Part shown: positions 1 through 8,876 of the stretch, in pieces
Layout: every line of letters begins with the position of its first letter
Numbering within the stretch: position 1 is the first letter of the stretch
DNA from: Clostridium_AD sp050717635
GTDB lineage: Bacteria; Bacillota; Clostridia; Clostridiales; Clostridiaceae
Assembly: GCF_050717635.1 (NCBI RefSeq)
Contig: NZ_JBOITO010000042.1
Location: 1 to 64,000, forward strand
DNA: 64,000 bases
Direction: 5' to 3'
Translations under genes and position numbers: made by a program
The notes under the pieces: model-generated
Database searches by the model: none
Seen by the model: the letters and a program-made list of their open reading frames with translations, nothing else
What the model was told of the DNA's origin: nothing

Positions 1-88
1 CCTTCCCATACCGAACAGGTAGGTTAAGCTTCAATGCGCCAATGGTACTGCAAGGGTGACCTTGTGGGAGAGTAGGTTGTCGCCAGGT
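1..88 (+). rRNA. rrf: 5S ribosomal RNA, 3' part
   Basis: The first 88 bases match the 3' three quarters of a bacterial 5S rRNA. The hallmark segments are CCGAACAGG, GTTAAGC, GGTACTGCAAGGG and GTGGGAGAGTAGG, ending in CGCCAGGT. The 5' end lies outside the window, so an rRNA operon probably precedes it. It is followed at once by a factor-independent terminator. Confidence 0.95.
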
Positions 89-97
89 AATATAAAA

Positions 98-128
98 AAC
101 CGCTAAGTTTAGACTTAGCGGTTTTTTC
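98..128 (+). terminator. Intrinsic terminator of the rRNA operon
   Basis: An 11-bp perfect stem (AACCGCTAAGT with ACTTAGCGGTT, loop TTAG) is followed by a run of T. It directly follows the 5S sequence. Confidence 0.93.
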
Positions 129-199
129 TTCGTTAATATAGGATAGATGATTGGATGTTATTATATTCACTAATAAAATATAAGAAATGAGATGATCAA

Positions 200-1633
200 A
201 TGGATAAAGATTATAAGTTAAGCAGCGAGTTGCTAAAAGCAATTAGTATGTTAAAGTTTAAAGATTTAACAGAGGTGCAGAGAAAGGTTATACCGGCTGT
301 ACTCGCTCAAAAGGATATAGTAGTAAAGTCACCAACCGGAAGTGGTAAAACTGCAGCATTTGCTATTCCTATTTGTGAACTGGTAGATTGGGAAGAAAAT
401 AAACCTCAAGCATTAGTGCTTACACCAACAAGAGAACTTGCTATTCAAGTCAAAGAAGATATATTTAATATAGGTAGATTTAAAAGGCTTAAAGTAGCCG
501 CAATATATGGTAAGTCTCCTTTCTATGATCAAAAAAAGGAACTTAAACAAAAGACACATGTTGTAGTAGGAACACCTGGTCGTGTTATAGATCACATGGA
601 GAAAGGTACAATTGATACTTCAAACATAAAATATCTTGTAATAGATGAAGCTGATGAAATGCTTAATATGGGATTTGTAGAACAAATAGAAACAATAATA
701 AACGGCTTACCTAAAGAACGCGTGACGGTTTTATTGTCAGCTACAATGCCTAGAGACATAGAGACTTTACGTAACCAATACATGAAAAAGCCTATACATA
801 TTGAAATAGAGGAAGCAAATAAAGCTGAAGATAATATATTACAAGAGAGATATACTGTGAATGAACCAGATAAAATGAAACTATTAAGAGATATAACAGT
901 AGTAGAAAACCCTGATAGTTGTATTATATTCTGCAATACAAAACTAAAGGTAGATGAAGTTTATGATGAGATGGCGAGTCTCCAGTATACTTGTAAGGAA
1001 ATACATGGTGGAATGGAACAAAGTGATAGATTAAGAGTAATGAATGATTTTAAAAAGGGGTATTTTAGATATCTAGTGGCTACAGATGTTGCAGCTAGAG
1101 GAATAGACATAGATAACATTACACTAGTAATTAATTATGATATACCGGAAGACAAGGAAAGTTATGTTCATAGGATAGGAAGGACTGGGCGCATAGGAAA
1201 ATTAGGTCATGCAATAACTTTCGTTTCTCAGAATGAAAATAGGTTTTTAAATGATATACATAAATTTATAGGAAAAGAGATTATTTTAAAGGAAAGACCT
1301 TCAGTAGAAATTGTAAATAATTCCAAAATAGAATTTGTTGAGAAAATGAACAAAATGCCACAAATTAAAGAAACTAAAGGCGCTGAGCTAAGTAAAGAAA
1401 TTATTAAACTACATATTAATGCTGGTAAAAAGACAAAGATGAGGGCGGTAGATATCGTAGGTACACTTTGCAGTATTATTGGTATGACAAAGGATGATAT
1501 AGGAATCATCAATATAGTTGACGTATCTACCTTTGTAGAAATACTAAATAATAAAGGCGAGTTGGTGTATCAGCAGTTACAAAGCACACCAATTAAAGGG
1601 AGACTTAGAACGGTAAGTAAAGCAAATATATAA
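200..1633 (+). CDS. dbpA: DEAD-box rRNA helicase DbpA (YxiN type)
   Basis: ATP-dependent RNA helicase that helps fold 23S rRNA during 50S assembly. The 477-residue protein shows the DEAD-box motifs in order: Q-motif region near 20-27, SPTGSGKT (motif I, about 45-52), PTRELA, TPGR, DEAD, SAT, the ARGID segment and HRIGRTGR. The last 75 residues form the DbpA C-terminal RNA-binding domain (GGK-like AGKKTKMR, then DIVGTL, then IKGR), which in the family docks on 23S hairpin 92. Length matches B. subtilis YxiN (about 480). It sits directly downstream of an rRNA operon, which fits its job. A gagatgat sequence 5' of the ATG is a modest ribosome binding site. Confidence 0.93.
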   Translation: MDKDYKLSSELLKAISMLKFKDLTEVQRKVIPAVLAQKDIVVKSPTGSGKTAAFAIPICELVDWEENKPQALVLTPTRELAIQVKEDIFNIGRFKRLKVAAIYGKSPFYDQKKELKQKTHVVVGTPGRVIDHMEKGTIDTSNIKYLVIDEADEMLNMGFVEQIETIINGLPKERVTVLLSATMPRDIETLRNQYMKKPIHIEIEEANKAEDNILQERYTVNEPDKMKLLRDITVVENPDSCIIFCNTKLKVDEVYDEMASLQYTCKEIHGGMEQSDRLRVMNDFKKGYFRYLVATDVAARGIDIDNITLVINYDIPEDKESYVHRIGRTGRIGKLGHAITFVSQNENRFLNDIHKFIGKEIILKERPSVEIVNNSKIEFVEKMNKMPQIKETKGAELSKEIIKLHINAGKKTKMRAVDIVGTLCSIIGMTKDDIGIINIVDVSTFVEILNNKGELVYQQLQSTPIKGRLRTVSKANI

Positions 1634-1654
1634 AGGTTATATTATGAAAGAAAG

Positions 1655-1687
1655 CCAACCTGTAAAAGTTTTTACAGGTTGGTTTTC
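1655..1687. terminator. Bidirectional terminator between dbpA and fsa
   Basis: A 12-bp perfect stem, CCAACCTGTAAA with TTTACAGGTTGG, is followed by TTTTCTTT on the plus strand. On the minus strand it is followed by an interrupted T-rich tract (CTTTCTTT). It separates convergent genes. An almost identical stem recurs at 10288-10319. Confidence 0.85.
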
Positions 1688-1697
1688 TTTGAAGAGA

Positions 1698-2378
1698 TTA
1701 TTTAACATCTAAGGTTGTGTTTCCTATGCCATATACACTTTCCCAATCGTTTGTAAATTGATCCACGCTCCAATCAGTAAGAGGATGATTAATCATTGCA
1801 TCTAATATCTCTGGATTCACAGTTACAGAGTGTCCACCTGCAAGAGCTACATTGTGTACCTGTTGTACGTTTTTAAAAGAAGCAGCTAAAACTTTAGAAT
1901 CTATGTCATATTGCTCAAACAATTGAACTATTTGAGCTACTACATCTACTCCGTCACCACTAATATTATCTATTCTATTAACATAAGGAGCAACAAAGGA
2001 AGCTCCAGCCACAGCTGCCATAAGAGCTTGCTGAGCTGTGAAAATTGCTGTAGCAGTTGTTTTTGTACCCTTTTGTTTCAGTATTTTCATTGCCTTTATT
2101 CCTTCAGGTATAACTGGAATCTTAACATAAAGATTTCCACCGATTACGCTATTTAAATATTCTGCTTCTTCTACCATTTTTTCAGCAGTTAAGCTAACAG
2201 CTTGAACATGAAGCATTGACTCATTACCTATAATTTTTCTGATACCCTTTAAAATATCTAAAAAGTCTTTGTTTTCTTTGGAAATGATTGTTGGATTAGT
2301 AGTAACACCAGCCATAGGGTAAAAGTTGTAAGCCCTTTCTATAGCCTCTAAATTTGCAGTATCAATTATATATAACAT
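1698..2378 (-). CDS. fsa: Fructose-6-phosphate aldolase / transaldolase-like protein
   Basis: Class I aldolase of the FSA/TalC transaldolase subfamily. Known members split or form fructose 6-phosphate or related dihydroxyacetone/hydroxyacetone adducts. The 226 residues match the 215-225 of this short family. Visible motifs: GVTTNPTII near the N-terminus, the Schiff-base lysine in YVKIPV (K86), TAIF and APYVNRIDN. The ribosome binding site is AAGGGAGAG. It is the last gene of a minus-strand operon behind an SDR gene (18-bp gap) and a decayed glycyl radical enzyme/activase pair. E. coli has the same partnership (ybiW-ybiY-fsaA). True substrate is unknown. Confidence 0.88.
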   Translation of the reverse strand: MLYIIDTANLEAIERAYNFYPMAGVTTNPTIISKENKDFLDILKGIRKIIGNESMLHVQAVSLTAEKMVEEAEYLNSVIGGNLYVKIPVIPEGIKAMKILKQKGTKTTATAIFTAQQALMAAVAGASFVAPYVNRIDNISGDGVDVVAQIVQLFEQYDIDSKVLAASFKNVQQVHNVALAGGHSVTVNPEILDAMINHPLTDWSVDQFTNDWESVYGIGNTTLDVK

Positions 2379-2396
2379 AATTATCTCTCCCTTACT

Positions 2397-3266
2397 TTAT
2401 AATAATTTTATTTTAAATTCACTTAAGCATTTTTTAATTCCATCTGTTGACTCTGAGAATTTTAGGCCATAGCTTTTAATTTTATCAGTACATAACCTTA
2501 CATCTCTAGTATGTTCTTTATATTTTTCTGTGTCGGCTTCTAATAATTCATTTATTCTATGTTCTAAACCCACTTCTTTAAATATTAAGGAGCATATATC
2601 ATAACGGCTTAAACTATTATGACTTCCAACATGATAAGTACCATAAGGAATTTCAAATATCATTGGGAATTGGTCTACAACTTCATGAACATAAGTTAGG
2701 CCTCTATACTCGTTTGTTGTAACCTTTATTCTTTTGCCTTGTAAAATATCACTTAGGGTACCCCAAAGTATATTAGGGGACATACCACAATTTCGCTCAG
2801 GAACACCAAATAGCCAAGTGAATCTTATAACCCAAAGTTCATCTAACACTTCTTTTAATAAGCCTTCAGCTTCAAGTTTATTCCTTCCATACATTGTATT
2901 AGGGAAAGGAGTAGATTCTTCTGTATATGGACCACTTTCCATATTGCCATTAAAAACTTGTTCAGTACTAAGAAATATCATTTTTGCCTGTACTTGTTTG
3001 CAAGCTTTTGCTACGTTTAAAGCTCCTGTAACATTAATTTTATATGCAAGGTCTGGATTTTTATCGCAAAATTTTGTATTTGCTTTAGCAGCTGCATGAA
3101 TAACATAGTTAGGATTAAAGTTTTTAATAGTTTCAGCTACCTTTTTTTCATCAGTAATATCAAGGAAGGATGAACTTGCTGAGAGAATTTCATATGTGTT
3201 TTTATATTTTTCAGTAAATCGTGTACAAAAAAAACCATTTCCACCTGTTAATAATATTTTTTTCAT
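2397..3266 (-). CDS. NAD(P)-dependent SDR / RmlD-like sugar-nucleotide reductase
   Basis: Extended short-chain dehydrogenase of 289 residues. The Rossmann nucleotide motif is TGGNGFF near residue 7. A DITD segment, HAAA at about 57 and the catalytic tyrosine-lysine pair in YGRNK follow. Closest recognisable group is RmlD (dTDP-4-dehydrorhamnose reductase) or related NAD-dependent epimerases. No other sugar-nucleotide gene is near; it sits between a dead glycyl-radical pair and fsa, so its substrate may be a keto-sugar of that lost pathway (inference). The ribosome binding site GAGGTG precedes the ATG. Confidence 0.75.
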   Translation of the reverse strand: MKKILLTGGNGFFCTRFTEKYKNTYEILSASSSFLDITDEKKVAETIKNFNPNYVIHAAAKANTKFCDKNPDLAYKINVTGALNVAKACKQVQAKMIFLSTEQVFNGNMESGPYTEESTPFPNTMYGRNKLEAEGLLKEVLDELWVIRFTWLFGVPERNCGMSPNILWGTLSDILQGKRIKVTTNEYRGLTYVHEVVDQFPMIFEIPYGTYHVGSHNSLSRYDICSLIFKEVGLEHRINELLEADTEKYKEHTRDVRLCTDKIKSYGLKFSESTDGIKKCLSEFKIKLL

Positions 3267-3302
3267 TTTAACACCTCATCTTTTGAATTTTCAATTTTCT
3301 AA

Positions 3303-3754
3303 TTACACCCCCCCAACTACCACATTAAGACCATTATATCTCATTTCATTTGCTGTTTGCTCTATGGCTTCATGGGAAGGAATGTCTATATCTATAAGTT
3401 TATAGTCTATATTTAACAATTTATATTTATTGCTTCCATACTGATGAAAAGGTAGAAGGTGAATCTCGGTCAGGTTTAAACTTTTAACAAATATAATTAT
3501 CTCTTTTATATTTTCATAATCCATGGTATACCTTGAATGAGAGGTACTCTTGGTATAACCTTTTTATTCATGTAAACCAAGGTTTTAATGTTATTTTTTA
3601 TTAGATTTATATGTGCTCCAAGTATTACTTTAGATTTCTCTTCATCCATTATTTTAAGATCAAATAAGATTAAATCTAAATATGTTGCTAGTTCAATAAG
3701 GATTTGGGTATTCTCTTGGCCACTAGTTTCTATTGCAGTATTTATACCTAAACT
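3303..3754 (-). pseudogene. Glycyl-radical enzyme activase, decayed
   Basis: Remains of a radical-SAM activating enzyme of the PflA type. The conserved middle and C-terminal parts can be read: GINTAIETSG, LILFDLK, PRVPLI and LLPFHQYG, ending GLNVVVGG. They are split over two frames: one ends at 3506 and the rest runs 3524 to 3303, so there is a frameshift near 3510-3530. The whole N-terminus with the CxxxCxxC iron-sulfur/SAM motif is missing, because a deletion has fused this gene in frame to the preceding glycyl radical enzyme remnant near 3754. Non-functional. Confidence 0.88.
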
Positions 3755-4939
3755 TTTTAGCTTCATAAAAGCATATAAAAAATCACATAATTTATGAATT
3801 CCTTCTTCGCCTTCTAAAGTTTTAGGACTGAATTTAACATTTAATAGGCTTCCATTTGTTGTTAAGTAGTTATCTAATTTACTTACGCTTTTGAGCACTG
3901 CAGTAGGACCAAGAACATCCCGACCTACCATAGGGGACAACCCACCATCTGCAAGTTGTTCACCAGACTTACGTCCATCAGGAGTTGCACCTACAGCTTT
4001 TCCAAGGGGGATATGAGCAGATACGGTATAAGAACCAGGTACAAAAGTTCCACCTCTAGGAGTTACGTGTTTTTCTACTGCTTTTGCGTAATATCTAAGA
4101 ATTTCTGCACCAAGGTTATCTACTTCATCATTGTCATTCCCAAATTTATCATACTTATTAATCAAGCGAACTCTAAGTTTTTTATTTTCTACGCCCTCAA
4201 AATTACACTCTAGAGCCTTTGTTAGAACACTCAACGAAACTCTTTTTTCGTCATAAACAATCTTCTTTAGAGCATAAAGAGAATCGCTTAAATTCGCGAT
4301 ACCAATACCTTGAACACCAGAAAAATTGTATTTTGCACCACCATAGGTTATATCTTTACCAGTTTCTAGACAATTATTGATGCTTCATAGAAACCACTTT
4401 CTGGGTGATTTCTAGATAGTAATAACGTTTCATTAATTATCTGACCTAAGCCACTGTTTAATAATTTCTCAAAATTCTGAATTATATGCCCTTGACCTTT
4501 ATCAGTTTGATTGAGCTTGAAAATATCTAAATCCACAGGAATGCGAACTTCGGGAGTAAGTCTTTAAGGGATTTACCGGTCCAATAAGGATAAAGAACTT
4601 CTCTATAGTTTTTTTTATCTTCCTCTGATATAAAGAAAGAATCTTGTGGTCTACTCTCTAATGTATCCAGTTCATCATTAATTCAGTATGGATCCATTTC
4701 AGGAGAAATGATTCCACTCCTAGGCTTTGGAGTTCTATTACCAACTATAAGTTCTTCATCTCTTATAGATATTTCTACATTCTTTAAAATGTGTGTGGTT
4801 GCTTTCGCTCGTCTAATAATTGAACTTTGGCCTTCAGTTTCTTTATAGCTTTCTGTATACAATAGAGCTATTTCAAGGGATACTTCTCTTTTGTTTTCGA
4901 AGAGTTCACTTTTAAGTTTTGAATTCTATTATTAGTCAA
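3755..4939 (-). pseudogene. Glycyl radical enzyme (PflD/YbiW type), decayed
   Basis: Remnant of a roughly 800-residue glycyl radical enzyme. A good ribosome binding site (AGGAGG) and TTG start are still present at 4939. Reading across frames gives family landmarks: YTESYKETEGQSSIIRRAKA, ELIVGN, FKLNQTDKGQGHII, GGAKYNFSGVQGIG and PLGKAVGATPDGRKSGE. There is a frameshift near the start, a TGA stop near 4696 after PEMDPY, a frameshift near 4540, and an internal deletion at about 4370 removing the centre with the catalytic cysteine. A final deletion has removed the C-terminal glycyl-radical loop and joined the gene to the activase. Dead gene. Confidence 0.9.
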
Positions 4940-4954
4940 ATTACTTACCTCCTT

Positions 4955-5220
4955 TGTAAAGAATATTTGGTTATTTTTTTATGATACCATAGTCTATTAT
5001 GATTCCTTATTAATTATTGTTTTCTATCATTGTTTATTGTTTGCTCTTATTGTATAATGGAAGTAAGAATAATTCAATGCTTATTATAATAATATTTAAT
5101 TGTTTTTTTAGACAAAGGAATAGAAAGGTTCATATTAAATGATTTAAGAATCTGATAAAAAAATAATAGTTTGCTATACATTATATATGTACACATTCTA
5201 TAAGGTAAGGTGGAGATACT
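4955..5220. promoter_or_regulatory. Divergent control region, candidate DeoR operator
   Basis: The AT-rich gap between the dead glycyl-radical operon and the deoR-type gene holds three TTGTTT direct repeats (starting at 5017, 5030 and 5037) just before a TATAAT at about 5053. DeoR-family operators are often built of such repeats, so this is a candidate binding site for the divergent regulator. The assignment is inference from position and repetition. Confidence 0.35.
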
Positions 5221-5982
5221 TTGTTTGCAGAGGAAAGAATCGAAAAAATTATTGATAAGTTAAATGAAAATCAAAAGGTAGTCGTAAAGGATCTAAGTAA
5301 AAGTTTCAATGTAACAGAGGATTGTATAAGAAAAGATTTGAAAATCTTAGAAAAGCAAGGAATACTTAAAAGAACTTATGGAGGTGGAGTATTAATTAGA
5401 CAGGCAGCTCCACATAATGATATTTTAATTAGAAAGAATATTAATTTAGAGGGTAAACAAAAAATTGCAGAAAAGGCTTTTGAACTTATACAACAAAGTG
5501 AAACAATTTTTTTAGATATATCATCCACCAATATACTTATTGCTGAGAAAATTGCAAAAGGTAATAAAAAACTATTAGTTATAACTAATATGATAGATAC
5601 TATTAAAATCTTTTCAAATTGCGGACATGTAGATGTAATAAGTACTGGAGGGGTATATGATAAAGAATTAAATGGATTTGTAGGGTCAACAGCTATAGAG
5701 ATTATATCTAGGCACAAAGTAAATAGGGCATTTATAGGAAGCTGTGGAGTAAATATGTTTGATAAAAGTGTTACAACGTTCGATGTGGAAGATGGTAATA
5801 CTAAAAAAGCTATTATTCATTCTGGAAAAAAAGTTTATCTAGTGATGGAAAATAAAAAATTCCAATATGATGGAACATATAAATTTGCAGATATATATGA
5901 TATAGATGCAATTATTGTAGATGAAAAGCCGGATGAAAAAATCTGTATGGAGCTAGAAAAAGTAAACATAGATTTGATTTAA
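5221..5982 (+). CDS. DeoR-family transcriptional regulator
   Basis: Repressor-type regulator of sugar metabolism. N-terminal DeoR helix-turn-helix (about 6-57) with KDLSKSFNVTEDCIRKDL. The C-terminal DeoRC sugar-phosphate sensor (about 75-235) shows the ISSTN, TNMID and GGVYD segments. Length 253 is typical. The start is TTG, set by AAGGTGGAG 8 bases upstream; no better in-frame ATG exists. It is divergent from the ruined glycyl-radical/fsa operon and probably its former regulator, so what it still controls may be only fsa and the SDR. Confidence 0.88.
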   Translation: MFAEERIEKIIDKLNENQKVVVKDLSKSFNVTEDCIRKDLKILEKQGILKRTYGGGVLIRQAAPHNDILIRKNINLEGKQKIAEKAFELIQQSETIFLDISSTNILIAEKIAKGNKKLLVITNMIDTIKIFSNCGHVDVISTGGVYDKELNGFVGSTAIEIISRHKVNRAFIGSCGVNMFDKSVTTFDVEDGNTKKAIIHSGKKVYLVMENKKFQYDGTYKFADIYDIDAIIVDEKPDEKICMELEKVNIDLI

Positions 5983-5997
5983 AAAGTAGTGAAGAGG

Positions 5998-6027
5998 GAG
6001 CAATAAAGTTTATTGCTCTTTTTTATT
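5998..6027 (+). terminator. Terminator after the DeoR gene
   Basis: Stem GAGCAATAA with TTATTGCTC (loop AGT) followed by TTTTTTATTTT. Confidence 0.85.
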
Positions 6028-6150
6028 TTAAGTATAGGTTAATAAATGAAATATAATCTCCACATCATTGAGTGATGTCGTAAAAAAAACTAATCAACTA
6101 ATTGATAAAGTTGTGGTACATGTAAACAGTCTAAAATAGAATAGAATTTT

Positions 6151-6198
6151 AATAAAAGGATATTTTTGAATTAGACAATTCGAAGATACCCTTTTATT
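6151..6198 (-). terminator. Long hairpin overlapping the end of the diguanylate cyclase gene
   Basis: Inverted repeat AATAAAAGG with CCTTTTATT, extended inward by a partly G-U paired arm, forms a 48-base hairpin containing the stop codon of the minus-strand gene. There is only a weak T-run, so its efficiency is uncertain. Confidence 0.5.
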
Positions 6199-8524
6199 GA
6201 AAGAATTTTAATTTCATAATTTTCTTTTGCTTGTAAAGCTCTTTGTCTGCAGCTTGAATTAATTGGTCGAAACTAAGCAATTTGTCAGGAGAATAAACTG
6301 AAAATCCTAAACTAATAGATAACTTATATGGTTTTTTAGCAATGGCGTTATATTTGTCAAAATTAAATTTAATATTTTGTAAAATCCCATTAATTTCATC
6401 TTCAGTAGATTTATTTGCTGCGATTATGGTAAATTCATCGCCACCAATACGAGAGACAATATCATCTGGTCCAAAGGATTCCTTAAGTAGAAGTGCTGCC
6501 GTTAAAATAGCTTCATCACCTTCTTTATGACCATAAGTATCATTAATTTTCTTTAAGCCATCCAAGTCTCCAAAACACATAACAGCTTTACCACCAGTAA
6601 TAGCAGCTGCTTTATATAAGCTGCCTCCGTGCATATAAAATCCTCTTCTATTGAAGATACCTGTTAATTCATCAATTACATAATTGTTTTTTAATTCCCC
6701 ATTACGCTTTTCTAGTTCAATAACAGCTAAATTCAATTGATCTTCTGCTTTTATACGTTCATCAAATAGCATTTGAATTTTTAGTGTATTACTAATCTGC
6801 TCCCTAAAGGTTTCATAAACAAATTCATCCAATGCATTCATATCCCAGGCAATATATCCAAAATAGTAATCACCTGTAACTAAAGGAAAGAAAATTAGCT
6901 CATTTCTTTTTCCACTGCCCATAAACTGGGGTGGTAATATGTCTTGTGTATCCAAATATTGAGTATTAGCTAGCTTACCCTCATTATATCCTAAAATTAA
7001 ATTAGCCTTGCCCGGTAATTTAAAATTCTTGTGGAACAAACTAGTTACAGGAATATCATAAATACATAAATAACATTGTTTAATTTCATACCAGGACATG
7101 GCAGATATAATAACTTTAGTTAATTTCTCAAGGTTTGGTATAGTATTAAATTCTCTCAATATATCACGTGTACCTATATACATTCTTTTAAAATTAAAGT
7201 GTTTTATGGACTCTCTTTTATTGATAATGTCTCCTATTAAAACACTAGCCAAATAAGAGATTTCTTCTACTACCCTTAAAAGCTCATAATTTTTCATATG
7301 AGAAAATATAAAATTACGAATAGCATAAAGTGCCTCATTCCATAAATAATTGTGTTTATTTAATATGTAGGAATCAAATAAAACATCTTTAAATCTTTCT
7401 AAAAATTCTCCTTCTGTTTTTTTAGCTTTCATATCTCTTATAAATGCATTTGCTAAATTAATAATTTTTGTGTTGTCTTCTAATATCTTTGACTCGGGTA
7501 TCCCAAGTGACCTTAGTATTAAATTTACTATAGAAGATCGGTTTGTGATTAAGTAATTTTCAAGTTCTTCACAATCACTATAATACATAGTATCCTGACT
7601 TAACCCATGGGGTAATATTAATGGTGCTTTATTTTTTATAATATTGTAACAGCCACAGGACTCTCGTATTATTAACTTTCCTTTTAAAGAGGTACATTGT
7701 GGTACCGAATTTCCATCTAAAATTGAAACTATATATTTAGCAGCTAGTGAAGCCATTTCAAAAATAGGTTGCTCAATAGTAGTAAAAGAGGGAGAGAAAG
7801 ATCTTACTGATTCTACATTATCAAACCCAGTTAATGCTATATCTTTTCCAACTTCAATTCCCATGTGTTTTAAACGGTAAAATACTTCGATTGCCATTTC
7901 ATCGTTTGAAACTGCAATAACCTGTGGCCTTCTATTTCTATGCACCATAAGCTCATTTACAGCCTTAGCTGCTGATAATTCATGGAAATCTCCTTCAACA
8001 ATTAACTCATCATCAATAGGTATGTTATGTTCTCTTAAAGCGTCCTTATATCCTTCGAACCTCATAACTGATTCAGCATTTAAAGAAGTCCCCGTAATAA
8101 AAGCTATTTCAGAATAATTATGATGCTCTATTAAATGGTTAACCATTAAATGCATACATTCTCTGTTGTCAAAAATTATGCTAGGAATATCTTTAATATC
8201 TATGCCAATACTTACTATGGGGATAGATCTATAGCGTTCTAAAAATTTAATGAATTTATTAATTCCAATATAATTAAGCAATAAGCCTGGACATATAATT
8301 AATCCATCTAGTTTATTTGTATTAACTAAATCGTAAATAACATTCTGATTTGATTCATCCCTATTAGGAGACTCAAGAGCTCCACCTGCAAAAAAAAGTA
8401 CATCAAAATCTCTTTCTTTAGCAATTTTTTTTATTCCTTTACAAACAGGTGACTGGTAGAAGCCATCAAAAGAGTTAATTAAAACGCCTATTATTTTCCT
8501 TCTATTTTGGAATAAATTGTTCAT
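6194..8524 (-). CDS. Cytosolic LacI-type sugar-binding/GGDEF diguanylate cyclase
   Basis: Predicted to make the second messenger c-di-GMP in response to a small ligand. Residues 10-295 form a LacI/PBP1-like ligand-binding domain (GVLINSFDG, DGLIICPG, FITG, AVSNDEMA, LTGFDN) with no DNA-binding helix-turn-helix in front. A middle region (300-600) follows, without membrane segments. Residues 615-770 form a GGDEF domain with intact GGDEF (694-698) and DLTG-like DELTGIFNRR. The inhibitory RxxD site is not conserved (GPDD at that place), so product inhibition is probably absent. No signal peptide, so the sensor faces the cytoplasm. Ribosome binding site AGGGGG precedes the ATG. Confidence 0.88.
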   Translation of the reverse strand: MNNLFQNRRKIIGVLINSFDGFYQSPVCKGIKKIAKERDFDVLFFAGGALESPNRDESNQNVIYDLVNTNKLDGLIICPGLLLNYIGINKFIKFLERYRSIPIVSIGIDIKDIPSIIFDNRECMHLMVNHLIEHHNYSEIAFITGTSLNAESVMRFEGYKDALREHNIPIDDELIVEGDFHELSAAKAVNELMVHRNRRPQVIAVSNDEMAIEVFYRLKHMGIEVGKDIALTGFDNVESVRSFSPSFTTIEQPIFEMASLAAKYIVSILDGNSVPQCTSLKGKLIIRESCGCYNIIKNKAPLILPHGLSQDTMYYSDCEELENYLITNRSSIVNLILRSLGIPESKILEDNTKIINLANAFIRDMKAKKTEGEFLERFKDVLFDSYILNKHNYLWNEALYAIRNFIFSHMKNYELLRVVEEISYLASVLIGDIINKRESIKHFNFKRMYIGTRDILREFNTIPNLEKLTKVIISAMSWYEIKQCYLCIYDIPVTSLFHKNFKLPGKANLILGYNEGKLANTQYLDTQDILPPQFMGSGKRNELIFFPLVTGDYYFGYIAWDMNALDEFVYETFREQISNTLKIQMLFDERIKAEDQLNLAVIELEKRNGELKNNYVIDELTGIFNRRGFYMHGGSLYKAAAITGGKAVMCFGDLDGLKKINDTYGHKEGDEAILTAALLLKESFGPDDIVSRIGGDEFTIIAANKSTEDEINGILQNIKFNFDKYNAIAKKPYKLSISLGFSVYSPDKLLSFDQLIQAADKELYKQKKIMKLKFFQ

Positions 8525-8768
8525 CTTTACATAACCCCCTAATGGATTTCTAATAATTTGAAAATTATATTAATTTTATCATTAAATACTACATTATGGC
8601 AAGCAAATATCGTAAAAGCAATCATATATTTTCAGTGTTTTTCTAAAATAAATGAATTTTTTTCAAAAATATACGTCTAACTAACGAACTTGGAAATAAT
8701 GGGGAGAAAATTGGGTTTTAGCTAATATGCAGAATAATAGGAATATTACAATTAATACCCTCAAAATC
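8525..8768. other. AT-rich intergenic region
   Basis: The gap between divergent genes holds no credible ORF. The left part must carry the promoter of the minus-strand cyclase gene, but no clear -35/-10 pair was found for it. The right part leads into the plus-strand promoter described next. Confidence 0.5.
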
Positions 8769-8797
8769 TTGACAGGTTGCAATGTAAAAGATATACT
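8769..8797 (+). promoter_or_regulatory. Sigma-A promoter of the Na+ symporter gene
   Basis: Consensus TTGACA (8769-8774) and TATACT (8792-8797) with an ideal 17-base spacer. The transcript would have a leader of roughly 70 bases before the ATG at 8877. Confidence 0.8.
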
Positions 8798-8876
8798 ATA
8801 GAAGAATTATGTCGATTTTTACGTTGAATTGTAAAAATATTGAATATATTTAATAACTTTTGTAGGAGGGTTACTC

